Source of the DNA: DATEMU01 sp964414585
Lineage (GTDB): Bacteria; Planctomycetota; Phycisphaerae; UBA1845; UTPLA1
DNA: 64,000 bases
NCBI GenBank assembly: GCA_964414585.1
Contig: CAYPXR010000009.1
Location: 1-64,000 of the forward strand
Direction: 5' to 3'
In this document: one piece after another, positions 34,818 through 43,382 of the stretch
How the letters are laid out: the number at the start of each line of letters is the position of its first letter
Position numbering within the stretch: the first letter of the stretch is position 1
Translations under genes and position numbers: made by a program
The notes under the pieces: generated by a model
Told to the model about the DNA's origin: nothing
The model's database searches: none
What the model saw: only the letters and a program-made list of their open reading frames with translations

Positions 34818-35560
34818 GACGCGCCTCCGCGCGGCTCGGTCGGCTCCGACGCCTCCACCTGCAATTCGGCGCCGAGCATGTAGCCCATGCCGCGGACCGT
34901 CACGATGTATCGCTCGCCGTCATCGCTGGTCGCGGCCGACAGTTTGGCCCGAAGCCGGGCGACGTGCATGTCGATGGTGCGGGTCTCGACGCCTCCGCCG
35001 ACGCCCCAGACTCTCGAAAGCAATTCTTCCCGGGAGATGGCGCGACCCGCGTTGGCCGCGAGATGGGTCAGGATCGAGCATTCCGTTTCGGAGAGGGCCT
35101 GCCGCTCTCCCCGGCCCGCCTGAAATTCTCGCCGCGCCAGATCCACCGTCAGCTTGCCGTCCCGAAGCCGCTGGACGGCGGTCGGCCGTTCGGGACTGCG
35201 CCGGAGCACGGCTTCGACTCTGGCGAGCAGTTCGCGCGCCGAAAATGGCTTGACCACGTAATCGTCCGCGCCGGCCTTGAGTCCGGCGACGCGCTCCTCC
35301 TCCGTTCCGCGGGCGGTCAGAATGATGACCGGCAATGTGGGATGCGTCGTCCGCAGTTTCTTCAGGACATCCATTCCGTCGAGTTTGGGAAGGAGCAAGT
35401 CGAGCAGGACCAGTCGGACGTCCGGGCGGCGGGCGGCGGCGAGTCCGGCCTCTCCGTCGGCGGCCTCGACCGGCTGAAAGCCTGCGCTGCGCAGGACCTC
35501 GACGATGCCCTGACGGATGGGCTTTTCATCTTCAACCACAATAATCGGTCCGAGCGCCAA
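34814..35560 (-). CDS. OmpR-family response regulator
   Basis: The 248-residue protein has a receiver domain (acidic pair VVEDE, phospho-acceptor Asp54 in VLLDLLLPKLDG, and VKPFSARELLARV with the conserved Lys) and a C-terminal winged-helix DNA-binding domain (LSETECSILTHLAANAGRA and TRTIDMHVARLRAKL). The apparent start is TTG at 35560 with AAGGTG eight bases ahead. It is the first gene of a two-gene operon with the kinase. A TATAAT -10 box lies at 35614-35609 on the same strand. Confidence 0.93.
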   Translation of the reverse strand: MALGPIIVVEDEKPIRQGIVEVLRSAGFQPVEAADGEAGLAAARRPDVRLVLLDLLLPKLDGMDVLKKLRTTHPTLPVIILTARGTEEERVAGLKAGADDYVVKPFSARELLARVEAVLRRSPERPTAVQRLRDGKLTVDLARREFQAGRGERQALSETECSILTHLAANAGRAISREELLSRVWGVGGGVETRTIDMHVARLRAKLSAATSDDGERYIVTVRGMGYMLGAELQVEASEPTEPRGGAS

Positions 35561-35608
35561 GCGGTGTCACCTTGCCCGTGAGATGGTTAATGATGTTCTA
35601 TCGCCCGT

Positions 35609-35614
35609 ATTATA
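35609..35614 (-). promoter_or_regulatory. Possible -10 box of the two-component operon
   Basis: The minus strand reads a perfect TATAAT about 48 bases ahead of the TTG start of the response regulator. No matching -35 box is evident at 16-18 bases. The 198-base gap to lpxD on the plus strand shows no other strong signal. Confidence 0.4.
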
Positions 35615-35758
35615 GCGGAGATCGGAGGGAGATGAGGATCGTCGAAGCGGCCCGCCGGGCCGGCGCTCCTCCGTTTGACAGGCGGGTTCTCGTCCGCATA
35701 ATCGGGCCTTGGCCTCGCGGAAGGACCCGCGGTCGGATCGGGGGGTGGTTTGAAGAAT

Positions 35759-36823
35759 ATGGCCTATCGACTCGCCCAGCTCGTCGACATCCTCGCCAAG
35801 TATCAGATGCCCTGCGAAATCGTGGGCAGCGGCGATCGCCAGATCGTCGGCGTGGCGACGCTCGAAGAGGCCGGCCCCGACGACATCAGCTTTCTCTCCA
35901 ACGTCAAGTATGAAAAGGCCCTTCAGACGACCCGCGCCGGGGCGGTCATCGTCTCCAGAGAGCAGGCCATTCCCGACGGCATGACGGCGCTCCGCACGGC
36001 CGATCCCTATGCCGCCGTGACGGCCGTCATGGTCCACGTTCACGGTTTTCGCAAGCATTCGCAGACCGGCGTGGACGCACGGGCGATGATCGATCCCTCG
36101 GCGAAGATCGGTCCCGGTGCGAACATCCATCATCAGGTGACCATCGCCGCCGACGTTCAGATCGGCAAGAACGCCAATATTTATCCCGGTTGTTACATCG
36201 CCCGTGGCTGCCGCATCGGCGATGACTGCCTGCTCTATCCGAACGTGGTGATCTACGACGACAGCATTCTCGGCCATCGCGTCACGATCCACGCCGGTTC
36301 CGTAATCGGCGAGGACGGTCTGGGCTACGCGCCTTATCAGGGCCGATGGCACAAGATTCCGCAGATCGGCATCGTCGAGATCGGCGATGACGTGGAAATC
36401 GGCGCCAACTGTTCGATCGATCGCGCAACCCTCGGGCGAACGGTCGTCGCCGCCGGAACGAAATTCAGCAACCTGATCGCCATCGGCCACGGCGCGAAGA
36501 TCGGGCGCGACTGCATGCTCGTCGCACAGGTCGGCATCGCCGGCTCCGTCGTCGTCGGCAACCATGTCACGATGGCCGGCAAAGCCGGCGTCGCCGGTCA
36601 CCTCACGATCGGAGACAACGCCCAGCTCGGAGCGATGTGCGGCGTGATGAACGACATTCCCGCCGACACGTCGGTCGCCGGAGCGCCGGCGATTCCGCTC
36701 AAGGACGCGTTGCGGTCGTTTGCGTACACGGCCCGGCTGCCGGAGATGGCCAAGCAGATCAAGGAACTCGAGGCCCAGGTGGCGGCCCTGCAAAAGGCGC
36801 TGGATGTCCGCGCAGCCCGATGA
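35759..36823 (+). CDS. lpxD: UDP-3-O-acylglucosamine N-acyltransferase
   Basis: This enzyme adds the second acyl chain in lipid A synthesis, transferring 3-hydroxyacyl from ACP. The 354-residue protein has an N-terminal uridine-binding domain (LAQLVDILAKY to VSREQ, about 1-100) and a left-handed beta helix of hexapeptide repeats (about 110-320) with the His-containing LIAIGHGAKIG. A C-terminal helix (LPEMAKQIKELEAQVAALQK) is typical. ATG 35759 is chosen over TTG 35750 as the former starts the family sequence and GGGGGTGG lies ten bases upstream. Its end overlaps the next gene by 20 bases. A long minus-strand frame over it is a shadow. Confidence 0.96.
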   Translation: MAYRLAQLVDILAKYQMPCEIVGSGDRQIVGVATLEEAGPDDISFLSNVKYEKALQTTRAGAVIVSREQAIPDGMTALRTADPYAAVTAVMVHVHGFRKHSQTGVDARAMIDPSAKIGPGANIHHQVTIAADVQIGKNANIYPGCYIARGCRIGDDCLLYPNVVIYDDSILGHRVTIHAGSVIGEDGLGYAPYQGRWHKIPQIGIVEIGDDVEIGANCSIDRATLGRTVVAAGTKFSNLIAIGHGAKIGRDCMLVAQVGIAGSVVVGNHVTMAGKAGVAGHLTIGDNAQLGAMCGVMNDIPADTSVAGAPAIPLKDALRSFAYTARLPEMAKQIKELEAQVAALQKALDVRAAR

Positions 36824-38183
36824 TCCGCCGACCATCGTGCCGGCGGTCCACGCGAGCCGTCGTTGGCTGATTCCCGTCGTCGTAGTGGCGCTGGCGACCC
36901 ACACGCTGGTTTATTTTTTCTTCAATTTCGAGCCCTCCACCGATGGAAGAGAATATCTTGCGTTGGGCACGACGCTTTCTGATGAGGGCGTTCTCCGTTT
37001 GCCGACGGGCGAATGCGCAAAACGAATGCCGCTCTATCCCGCGCTCATCGCCGTCGTCGACCGATGGCAGGGGCGGAGGATGCTTCTCAATGCCGTCGTC
37101 GAGATTCAAACGCTGCTCTCCCTGCTTTCGACGATTCTGATCGCACTGATCGCGCGGGGACTCTCGGATGATCGCGGGGCGCTGGTGGCGGGTCTAATCG
37201 CCGCGCTCTACGCGCCCTTTCGATATCTCCAGGCCCTTATCCTCTGCGAAACACTGGTCATCGCATTGCTGTTCGGGGCCTTGCTGCTCTACCTTCGGTC
37301 GCTTGACGCCCGTCGAAACGGCGCTCGCTGGTGGCGATGGGCCGGAACCTCCACCTTGCTGGGCCTGGCCGTGCTGACGCGCGCGGATGCCGGAGTCTTC
37401 GCGGTCCCGTTCGCGATACACGCCGCGTGTCGAACCGGATGGCCGGGTCCCCGAATGTTGCGCGCCGGCGTTCTTCTCGTCGGAGTTTTTCTTGCCGCGT
37501 TGAGTTGGGGATATCGAAACAGCCGCGTGGTCGGCGAGTGGACGCTCTCGACGACCGGCGGTCTCAATTTTTATCTCGGCAACAACCCCGATTACGCCGC
37601 GAGTCCCGGACTGAACAAGTCGGACTATGGCATTGCCGACCGGCTTCGACGGGAAGAGGGGCTGACCGAAGTTCAGGCCGACCGGCGACTCTGGGCGATG
37701 GCGCAAACCTTCATCGCTGCGCACCCTGGCGAGACGTTCGTTAATCTTTTTCGGAAACTCCGCGTCTGGCTGGGTTCGAGCATTACCTGGTCCGCGCCGG
37801 GAACGCTGTTGGTCGTCATCTGGACCCTGGTTCTGTCTGCCCGTGCATCGCCGCGTCGGTTCACCTGGCTGGCCGCCGCGATGTTCATGTCCATTCTTTG
37901 GCTCGCGGTCCTTTGGCGCGTCCAGCGTCCCTGGACACAGCCGGCCTTCGTGGTGCCGCTGGGGTTGATCGGCTTCTTCGTGTTCAACGACCGGCATCGA
38001 GTCCGCGGGCTGCTGATCGGCTTGTTTGCCGCGCAGTTGATGGTCGCCATCGTCTTTATTCCGCTGGAGCGATTACGCTGGACGGTGGACGGCATTCTCA
38101 TCATCGCGATCGGCGCGGCCGTTGCGCGAATTTGCGAATATTTCAGCGTTCGATCCGTACATTCGGAGCGGTCTTTGTTTTGA
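36804..38183 (+). CDS. Polytopic glycosyltransferase-like membrane protein (GT39/ArnT type)
   Basis: About 459 residues with roughly eleven membrane helices. After the first helix comes FEPSTDGREYLALGTTL, where the acidic residue before Tyr corresponds to the catalytic Asp of dolichyl-phosphate-mannose-type transferases. The loop around WTLSTTGGLNFYLGNNPDY recurs in this family. Proteins of this kind transfer a sugar from a polyprenyl phosphate to lipid A, protein or polysaccharide outside the membrane. Its start lies inside the lpxD reading frame end, so lipid A or LPS modification is a reasonable guess, not proof. Confidence 0.75.
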   Translation: MSAQPDDPPTIVPAVHASRRWLIPVVVVALATHTLVYFFFNFEPSTDGREYLALGTTLSDEGVLRLPTGECAKRMPLYPALIAVVDRWQGRRMLLNAVVEIQTLLSLLSTILIALIARGLSDDRGALVAGLIAALYAPFRYLQALILCETLVIALLFGALLLYLRSLDARRNGARWWRWAGTSTLLGLAVLTRADAGVFAVPFAIHAACRTGWPGPRMLRAGVLLVGVFLAALSWGYRNSRVVGEWTLSTTGGLNFYLGNNPDYAASPGLNKSDYGIADRLRREEGLTEVQADRRLWAMAQTFIAAHPGETFVNLFRKLRVWLGSSITWSAPGTLLVVIWTLVLSARASPRRFTWLAAAMFMSILWLAVLWRVQRPWTQPAFVVPLGLIGFFVFNDRHRVRGLLIGLFAAQLMVAIVFIPLERLRWTVDGILIIAIGAAVARICEYFSVRSVHSERSLF

Positions 38184-38218
38184 TCTTTCGCGTTTTCGGC
38201 TTAAAGAGGTTTCCCTTG

Positions 38219-38224
38219 TATCAT
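38219..38224 (+). promoter_or_regulatory. Possible -10 box of the tRNA-Sec gene
   Basis: TATCAT lies seven bases before the 5' end of the tRNA. A weak -35-like TTCGGC lies 18 bases further upstream. Confidence 0.4.
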
Positions 38225-38230
38225 GCCATC

Positions 38231-38325
38231 GGGAGCGTCCGGGTTCCTGGTGGGCCCCGCGGTCTTCAAAGCCGTTGAGGCGGCGCTTTGCGTCGTCTGG
38301 TGGGTTCGATTCCCATCCGCTCCCG
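38231..38325 (+). tRNA. selC: tRNA-Sec (selenocysteine), anticodon TCA
   Basis: The 95-nt transcript folds as tRNA-Sec. The acceptor ends pair as GGGAGCG and CGCTCCC. The D arm has an unusually long 6-bp stem (GGGTTC/GGGCCC with loop CTGGT). The anticodon stem-loop is GCGGT-CTTCAAA-GCCGT with anticodon TCA. The variable arm is a 9-bp stem, AGGCGGCGC/GCGTCGTCT, with a TTT loop. The T loop is TTCGATT between GTGGG and CCCAT, and the discriminator is G. The combined acceptor plus T stem is 13 bp. No CCA is encoded. The TCA anticodon and long D and variable arms separate it from tRNA-Ser and tRNA-Leu. It implies SelA/SelB and selenoproteins elsewhere. Confidence 0.9.
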
Positions 38326-38500
38326 TCAAACGCGACCGCGCTTCCTGCGACCACATCTTGATCATTTGTCCGGAGGCCGCCCTTCGCCCCGGGCGAAGGG
38401 GTACAATGGCGGCTTGAGGTCGGACCATCATGAAGCTCCGGCGCGGACAGCCTACGCATCAGATCAGTGCCTGCCGACCATTGCCACCGTATGAAGGCCC
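38326..38500. other. Gap after tRNA-Sec with a strong hairpin
   Basis: CCCTTCGC/GCGAAGGG (about 38380-38400) forms a near-perfect GC-rich stem around CCCGG, followed by TACAAT. With no T-run it may act as a processing or stop signal for the tRNA transcript, or as a leader element of the cytochrome gene at 38501. I see no coding sequence here. Confidence 0.45.
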
Positions 38501-40594
38501 ATGAACCACTGGCGATTAGTACGACCCGGGCCGATTCTTTTTCTCGGCACCGCCGTCCTGTTGGTGCTGTCCTTGGCCTCCATGCGCTGCGATACGCTCT
38601 CGCTACTCTTGACGCCGATCCCGGCCTGCGATGACCCGGCGATTTGTTCCTTGTTGGCGCCCGCGCCGGTGCAGCCGATGGGATTTTACGATTACTTCGG
38701 CTCGCTCAAGAGTCCCGATGAGGCTCGATCCATCGTCGTCGCCGCCGGACTCGATCCCAATCGACCCGAAAGTTTTTCCCGTTTCGGGCTCATTCAGATC
38801 ACGGAAAAACTGATCTCCGACGGGCGGGACCGTTTCTTCAATCAATTGCTGGGAGACCCGGCCTCTATCGGACAGATTTTTGCGGAGACCAATCAGCTCT
38901 TCGCGATCACGCTCGACTCGCTCGCGCCGGTCGATCCCGCGAAAGACCCCGACGGCATCCTCGCGTTTCGGCGGCAGACCCTGCTGACGTTGCTGCTGCG
39001 GCCGCGCGTTGCGGAGACCAACCTGAAAATCCGGGCGGATCGAGACCTGCGACTGGGCTCCACTGTCTTCCCGGCCGGCTCGGAAGTCAGCACGGGAATG
39101 GATATTGCCGTGGGCGAAACCGGGCCTGTGGGATTACAAAGCGGGGGCATCAGCTGCGCGGCCTGCCATGCTTCGGTGGATCCTGCATCGGGGCAGACGG
39201 TCACGGGGAGAGCCAATGCCGACCTGAACATCGGTCTGTTCCTCGCGCTCTCTTCGAACACGACGTCCTCCTTTCTGCGATTCAACAAGAATCAGATTGA
39301 CCCGTTCGACCCGCGCTTCCCCAGGACTGGGCGGCGGATCATCGACAGCGACGGTCATACCGTCCAACTGCCGGATCCGGTCGCCTTCGAGACGGCCGTC
39401 GACGATCTGGTGCTCACGATTCCTCCGGGCGGCTTCGACGCGGCAGCCGATGCGACGACCGCCGTCAGCAAGATTCCCGACTGCTTTGTTTTTGGCGAAG
39501 GCGGCATGGGCTGGGACGGGGGCTTTCAGATCGGCCCGTTCGGCGGTGTCACCGCCATCACCAGCGCGGTGCACGCGTTTGAAATCAACTTTCTTTCTCC
39601 GGCGACGGTCAGTCGCCTCGTGGCCGATCTCGACCCGGAGATTTATCTCGGCCTCGTTTTGCAGAATGCCGGCGATCCGGCGCTGCGACTGCCGGACGAT
39701 GTCAAGCCGTCAGAGTGGCTGCACCAGAATTTCCCGGATGCGGAGCGCGGCGTGCTTCTGGAACTTCCCGACTATCCCAATCCTTCCCTCTTCTCGCTCA
39801 ATGGCCTCGTCTTCAGCCCGCCCAATGAGACGTTCTTGTACTCCGCCTTGGCGCTGTCCGCGTTTCAGCAGAGCTTGACCGTCCCTTCGAACACGTCGCT
39901 GGAGAATCAGCTCAACCTTCATCGCGGAGCGGTGCTTCGCGGCGCCGAAGTATTCCACGCCGCAAACTGCGACGCCTGCCACGCGCCGCCGTACTTTACC
40001 AATGGCAAAATCATTCCTTACGACGAGATCAGGACCAGCCCGAAGCGGGCAAAGAACCGGCGCATTTATGACGGCCGACTGGTGGAAGCAAGGGTGCCCG
40101 GCTTCGACCAGCCGGTGCCGCTGCCGGCCGATCCGAATCTGCTGGTCCTCCCCCCGGATCCCGGCGCATCAAGCAACCTGCTACTTCCGCCAGGGCTGGA
40201 CAATCCCAACGGCGGCTACAAGGTGACCGGCCTATTGGGGACCTATTTCAAGGCGCCGTACCTGCATGACGGAAGCGTGGCGTCGACGGCGGAAGCGATT
40301 CGTGTTCTTCCGGATGGGAGTTATGTCGTCGACGATCCCGGCGGTATCGGTATTCCGGGCACGAGCATGGCCGGGCGAACGATCGACGCGGGCAATTCGC
40401 TTCGTGTGCTGCTGGACCGGGACCTTCGCCGGATCTTGATGGACAACAACGCCGCCGACCCCTCACTGGTGACTGTCGGCGTCGAAGGCGGAGGCCACGA
40501 GTTCTACGTCGACCCCGCAAGCGGGAATACCTATCAGCAGCAGACGGATCTCATCGCATTCCTCCTGGCGCTGGATGACAATCCCGGGCAGTGA
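38501..40594 (+). CDS. Exported di-haem cytochrome c, peroxidase/MauG-like
   Basis: The 697-residue protein has an N-terminal export helix (about 12-28) and two haem c sites: CAACH at 219-223 and CDACH at 490-494. The C-terminal part contains TGLLGTYFKAPYLHDGS, the pattern around the distal ligand in bacterial di-haem peroxidases and MauG-like proteins. It is much longer than standard CcpA (about 330 residues), with an N-terminal extension of about 200 residues and a long interdomain region. The substrate is unknown. It is the only gene in this stretch on this strand, after the tRNA-Sec. Confidence 0.85.
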   Translation: MNHWRLVRPGPILFLGTAVLLVLSLASMRCDTLSLLLTPIPACDDPAICSLLAPAPVQPMGFYDYFGSLKSPDEARSIVVAAGLDPNRPESFSRFGLIQITEKLISDGRDRFFNQLLGDPASIGQIFAETNQLFAITLDSLAPVDPAKDPDGILAFRRQTLLTLLLRPRVAETNLKIRADRDLRLGSTVFPAGSEVSTGMDIAVGETGPVGLQSGGISCAACHASVDPASGQTVTGRANADLNIGLFLALSSNTTSSFLRFNKNQIDPFDPRFPRTGRRIIDSDGHTVQLPDPVAFETAVDDLVLTIPPGGFDAAADATTAVSKIPDCFVFGEGGMGWDGGFQIGPFGGVTAITSAVHAFEINFLSPATVSRLVADLDPEIYLGLVLQNAGDPALRLPDDVKPSEWLHQNFPDAERGVLLELPDYPNPSLFSLNGLVFSPPNETFLYSALALSAFQQSLTVPSNTSLENQLNLHRGAVLRGAEVFHAANCDACHAPPYFTNGKIIPYDEIRTSPKRAKNRRIYDGRLVEARVPGFDQPVPLPADPNLLVLPPDPGASSNLLLPPGLDNPNGGYKVTGLLGTYFKAPYLHDGSVASTAEAIRVLPDGSYVVDDPGGIGIPGTSMAGRTIDAGNSLRVLLDRDLRRILMDNNAADPSLVTVGVEGGGHEFYVDPASGNTYQQQTDLIAFLLALDDNPGQ

Positions 40595-40651
40595 CGACGA
40601 TCGTGGGCTGCGCATCGGTCGAGTCTGATTCCCGTTGGCTCCCGTCCGTCT

Positions 40652-41803
40652 CTACTTCGACTCCTGCAAACGAACGTCGACCGTTTGCTCCTTGTCCCCT
40701 CGGTTGATCATGACGTTCACCACGTCGCCCCCTTTGTGCTTGTCGAGGACGCCGCGCAGATCGTCGTAGCTGTTGATCGGCTTGCCGTCGATCTTCACGA
40801 TGATGTCGCCGGGGATCACTTCGCCGCCGCGGGTGACCTGTGCGCCGCGCAGTTTCGCCTCCGCCGCGCCGCCGCCCTCGGAGACTTCGCCAATCATCAC
40901 GCCGCGCAGGCCCCATTGGCGCATCAGGTGGTCGGAGACCGGGACGATTCCCATGAGCGGGCGGCGGACGCGACCGTAGCGGATCAACTGCGGCACGACT
41001 TCGTTGACCGTGTCGACGGGGACGGCGAAGCCGATGCCGGCGCTGACGCCGGACGGGCTTAGTATCATGGTATTGAGCCCGATGATTCGTCCCGCGCTGT
41101 CGAGGAGGGGGCCACCGGAATTTCCGGGGTTGATGGCCGCGTCGGTCTGGATCACGTCCTCGATCGTGCGGCCGGTGATTGCCTTGATCGTTCGACCGAG
41201 CGCGCTGACGACGCCGGTGGTCAGGGTCTGATCGAGTCCGAAGGGGTTGCCGATGGCGAAGACCTTCTGGCCGACTTGAAGATCTTTCGATGTACCGACC
41301 GGCATCGGGCGCAGTTTGCTTTCCGGGGCATGGATCTTCAGGACGGCGATGTCCTTGTCGGGCTCGACGCCGACGACGTCCGCCTTGGAAGTGGTGCCGT
41401 CGGCCAGGCGGACTTGCAGTTCGTTCGCATCGCCGACGACGTGGAAGTTGGTGACGATGTGGCCGTCCTTGTCCCAGATGAAACCGGAGCCGGTGCCCTT
41501 TTCGGGGGCTTCATAGATTCGGAAGCCGATCCTCTCCTGGCGATAGGCGACGCTGGTGATGAAGACGACGGACGGGGAGGCTTCCTGGAAAAGACGGATC
41601 GTGCTCTTTTCGTCGGCGGCCAGGTCGCCGCGCGGCGTGACGGTGCGCGGTTCGGCGTTTCGACCGTCGGTGTAGCCGCGGATTTGCCCGACGAGGAGCC
41701 AGCCGCCGGCGAGTCCGACGAAGATTCCCACCAGCAGCGGCATTCGTCGCGGCGAAGGGACGGCGGGTGAGGTCTGAAAAGTCTCCACGGGGCGATCCTC
41801 CAT
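40652..41803 (-). CDS. Membrane-anchored HtrA/DegQ-like serine protease with PDZ domain
   Basis: The 383-residue protein has an N-terminal anchor helix (about 20-40), a trypsin-like domain with the triad His (VTNFHVVGDANEL), Asp (VEPDKDIAVLKIH) and Ser229 (GNSGGP), and a C-terminal PDZ domain (GVMIGEVSEGGGAAEAKLRG and PGDIIVKIDGKPINS). One PDZ as in DegS/DegQ-short types suggests periplasmic quality control. The frame runs upstream to 41902 but ATG 41803 begins a good cytoplasmic head before the helix. It is divergent from a methyltransferase gene. Confidence 0.9.
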   Translation of the reverse strand: MEDRPVETFQTSPAVPSPRRMPLLVGIFVGLAGGWLLVGQIRGYTDGRNAEPRTVTPRGDLAADEKSTIRLFQEASPSVVFITSVAYRQERIGFRIYEAPEKGTGSGFIWDKDGHIVTNFHVVGDANELQVRLADGTTSKADVVGVEPDKDIAVLKIHAPESKLRPMPVGTSKDLQVGQKVFAIGNPFGLDQTLTTGVVSALGRTIKAITGRTIEDVIQTDAAINPGNSGGPLLDSAGRIIGLNTMILSPSGVSAGIGFAVPVDTVNEVVPQLIRYGRVRRPLMGIVPVSDHLMRQWGLRGVMIGEVSEGGGAAEAKLRGAQVTRGGEVIPGDIIVKIDGKPINSYDDLRGVLDKHKGGDVVNVMINRGDKEQTVDVRLQESK

Positions 41804-41963
41804 TCGGGTGCGATGAATGATATCCCTTGCCGGTTTCTTTGCCAGAAACGCCGGCGCTCGGCGGTTTTTGCGCCGGGATTCCCCGGCGGCATGGGAATTC
41901 ATGGCCGGAGCGCCGACCCCTCAGGCCGCCCGTGCCAATCCGTCGATGTTTGTTGGGATTCTC

Positions 41964-42917
41964 ATGGTTGCACCAGCCTCGCCGAAATACTCTCGACCTG
42001 TTCGATCGACGTTGCGCCATCTGGTGAACGGCGATGCGCTCAAGCGGCCGGAGGAGGCGGGCGGCGAGGCGCAGGAGATCCTCCGTAACGCCCAGCGCCT
42101 GCACGAATCGCTCTCGCGATTGCCGTCGGCCGGTTGCGCGAGCGACCGCTGCCTGGTGATCGGATCCTACGGGGCGGAGGTGCCCTATCTTTGCGCGCAG
42201 CTCGGCTATCGGGATGTGACCTGCCTGATGCCGTGCGGCGCGGCCGATCGTGGATCGGAGCGCGACGAGAACGAGCCGATGCGCCGGGTCCGGTCTCATC
42301 CCGACGGCGACCGCCGATTTGAATACACGCTGGTCGAGCACGACCTGGAGCGCGGCGCCTGGCCGATCGCGGATGGTCAGTTCTCCCTGGCGCTCTTCTG
42401 GGGGTGTCTGGAGCGGTTGCAGAACGATCCCGAATTCGCGCTCTTTGAACTCAACCGCGTCTGCCTTCCGGGCGCGACCGTGAGCCTGGTCGCCGAGAAT
42501 GCAATCAGCTTCGAGGCGACGCAGTCGCTCTTGCGCGGCGAGCCGGCGCCGCTGCGGTTGAACTGGCCGGGCATCGAGGGCCATTGGCGGCGATACACCC
42601 CGCCGGAGGTCGGCGAACTGCTCGGAGGTACGGGCTGGCGCGTCAATGAGTTGACGACGATCGTGGCCGATCCGAACCACTATTGGAAATGGTGGAAGCG
42701 GATGCTTTTCAAACGGTGGGTCGCCGACCTCCGCAGAGGCTTCGGTCTGGCGGAGCCCTATTGGAACGCCTTTGTCCTCGCGCACGCCTCCAAGGTGGGT
42801 CCGCCGACCCGCAGCTATCCGCGCTGGCTGTATCGGGGTGAAAAGATCCGGCAGCTCAAGATCGAGATGTTGGAAATGCTCGCGGAACAAACGCCGGCCG
42901 CCGCGATGAGCGCGTGA
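41964..42917 (+). CDS. Class I SAM-dependent methyltransferase-like protein
   Basis: About 317 residues. A Rossmann-like block RCLVIGSYGAEVPYLCAQLGYRD (shortened here: VIGSYGAEVPYL) and a later LALFWGCLERLQNDPEFAL, in the position of the motif that follows the acidic loop, indicate a methyltransferase fold of the type found in glycan or lipid synthesis. The consensus is weak, so the substrate is open. Candidate starts are ATG 41946, 41964 or an upstream ATG at 41901; none has a strong ribosome site. A tandem 7-nt repeat follows the stop codon. Confidence 0.65.
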   Translation: MVAPASPKYSRPVRSTLRHLVNGDALKRPEEAGGEAQEILRNAQRLHESLSRLPSAGCASDRCLVIGSYGAEVPYLCAQLGYRDVTCLMPCGAADRGSERDENEPMRRVRSHPDGDRRFEYTLVEHDLERGAWPIADGQFSLALFWGCLERLQNDPEFALFELNRVCLPGATVSLVAENAISFEATQSLLRGEPAPLRLNWPGIEGHWRRYTPPEVGELLGGTGWRVNELTTIVADPNHYWKWWKRMLFKRWVADLRRGFGLAEPYWNAFVLAHASKVGPPTRSYPRWLYRGEKIRQLKIEMLEMLAEQTPAAAMSA

Positions 42918-42923
42918 CCAATT

Positions 42924-42957
42924 CACTGGCCACGGATCACTGACCACTGTCCACTAG
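42924..42957. repeat. Heptanucleotide tandem repeat
   Basis: Five units of seven bases or part (CACTGGC, CACGGAT, CACTGAC, CACTGTC, CACTAG) fill the gap between the methyltransferase stop and the PilZ gene end. This is a short tandemly repeated element. Related-looking repeats occur inside rimO (8-base unit) and addB. Confidence 0.7.
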
Positions 42958-43253
42958 AAGATGGTGCAGCCGACGACCACGAACTCGTTATTCGTCGTGG
43001 GGTCTGCCCGCGCGACGCGGACCGTGCGTTCGAGGGTGGTCCAGAGTTCGCCTTCGAGTTTGCGGAGGTGGATTTCCTCGCCGACTTTCGGGGCCGCTTC
43101 GGTCAGGGCGAGAAAGCCGATGCCGGAATGCGAGGCGTCGAGGGTCCAGCCCTTGTGATCTTCGATGCGGCCGGGCCGCTTCCAGCGGATCACGTCGTCG
43201 GCGTTGTGCCGAAGCTCGCGTCGCCGGTCGGGCTTGGAAACGAAGGTGATCAC
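42954..43253 (-). CDS. PilZ domain protein
   Basis: The 99-residue protein is a single PilZ domain, which binds the second messenger c-di-GMP. It has the arginine motif RRRELRHN near residue 12 and the DASHSGIGF motif at about 41-49, both of which contact c-di-GMP. The apparent start is GTG at 43253. It likely tunes motility, adhesion or export in response to c-di-GMP; no effector gene lies beside it. Confidence 0.85.
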   Translation of the reverse strand: MITFVSKPDRRRELRHNADDVIRWKRPGRIEDHKGWTLDASHSGIGFLALTEAAPKVGEEIHLRKLEGELWTTLERTVRVARADPTTNNEFVVVGCTIF

Positions 43254-43382
43254 GGCCGATCCTCTACAGGGCTTTCCCCCCTCCTTTTCGGATGGGGAGG
43301 TCCGGAGGATGAGGATTCAACCTGGGGCGGCGACGAGATAATTTGGCGGGAGCGGTCGCGATTGCCCGCTTATCAGACGCGA

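Noticed and set aside
35567..36904. Long minus-strand open frame (445 codons) over lpxD
   Set aside because: The protein is an Asp/Val/Gly-rich shadow of the hexapeptide repeats; the plus-strand LpxD has full family motifs.
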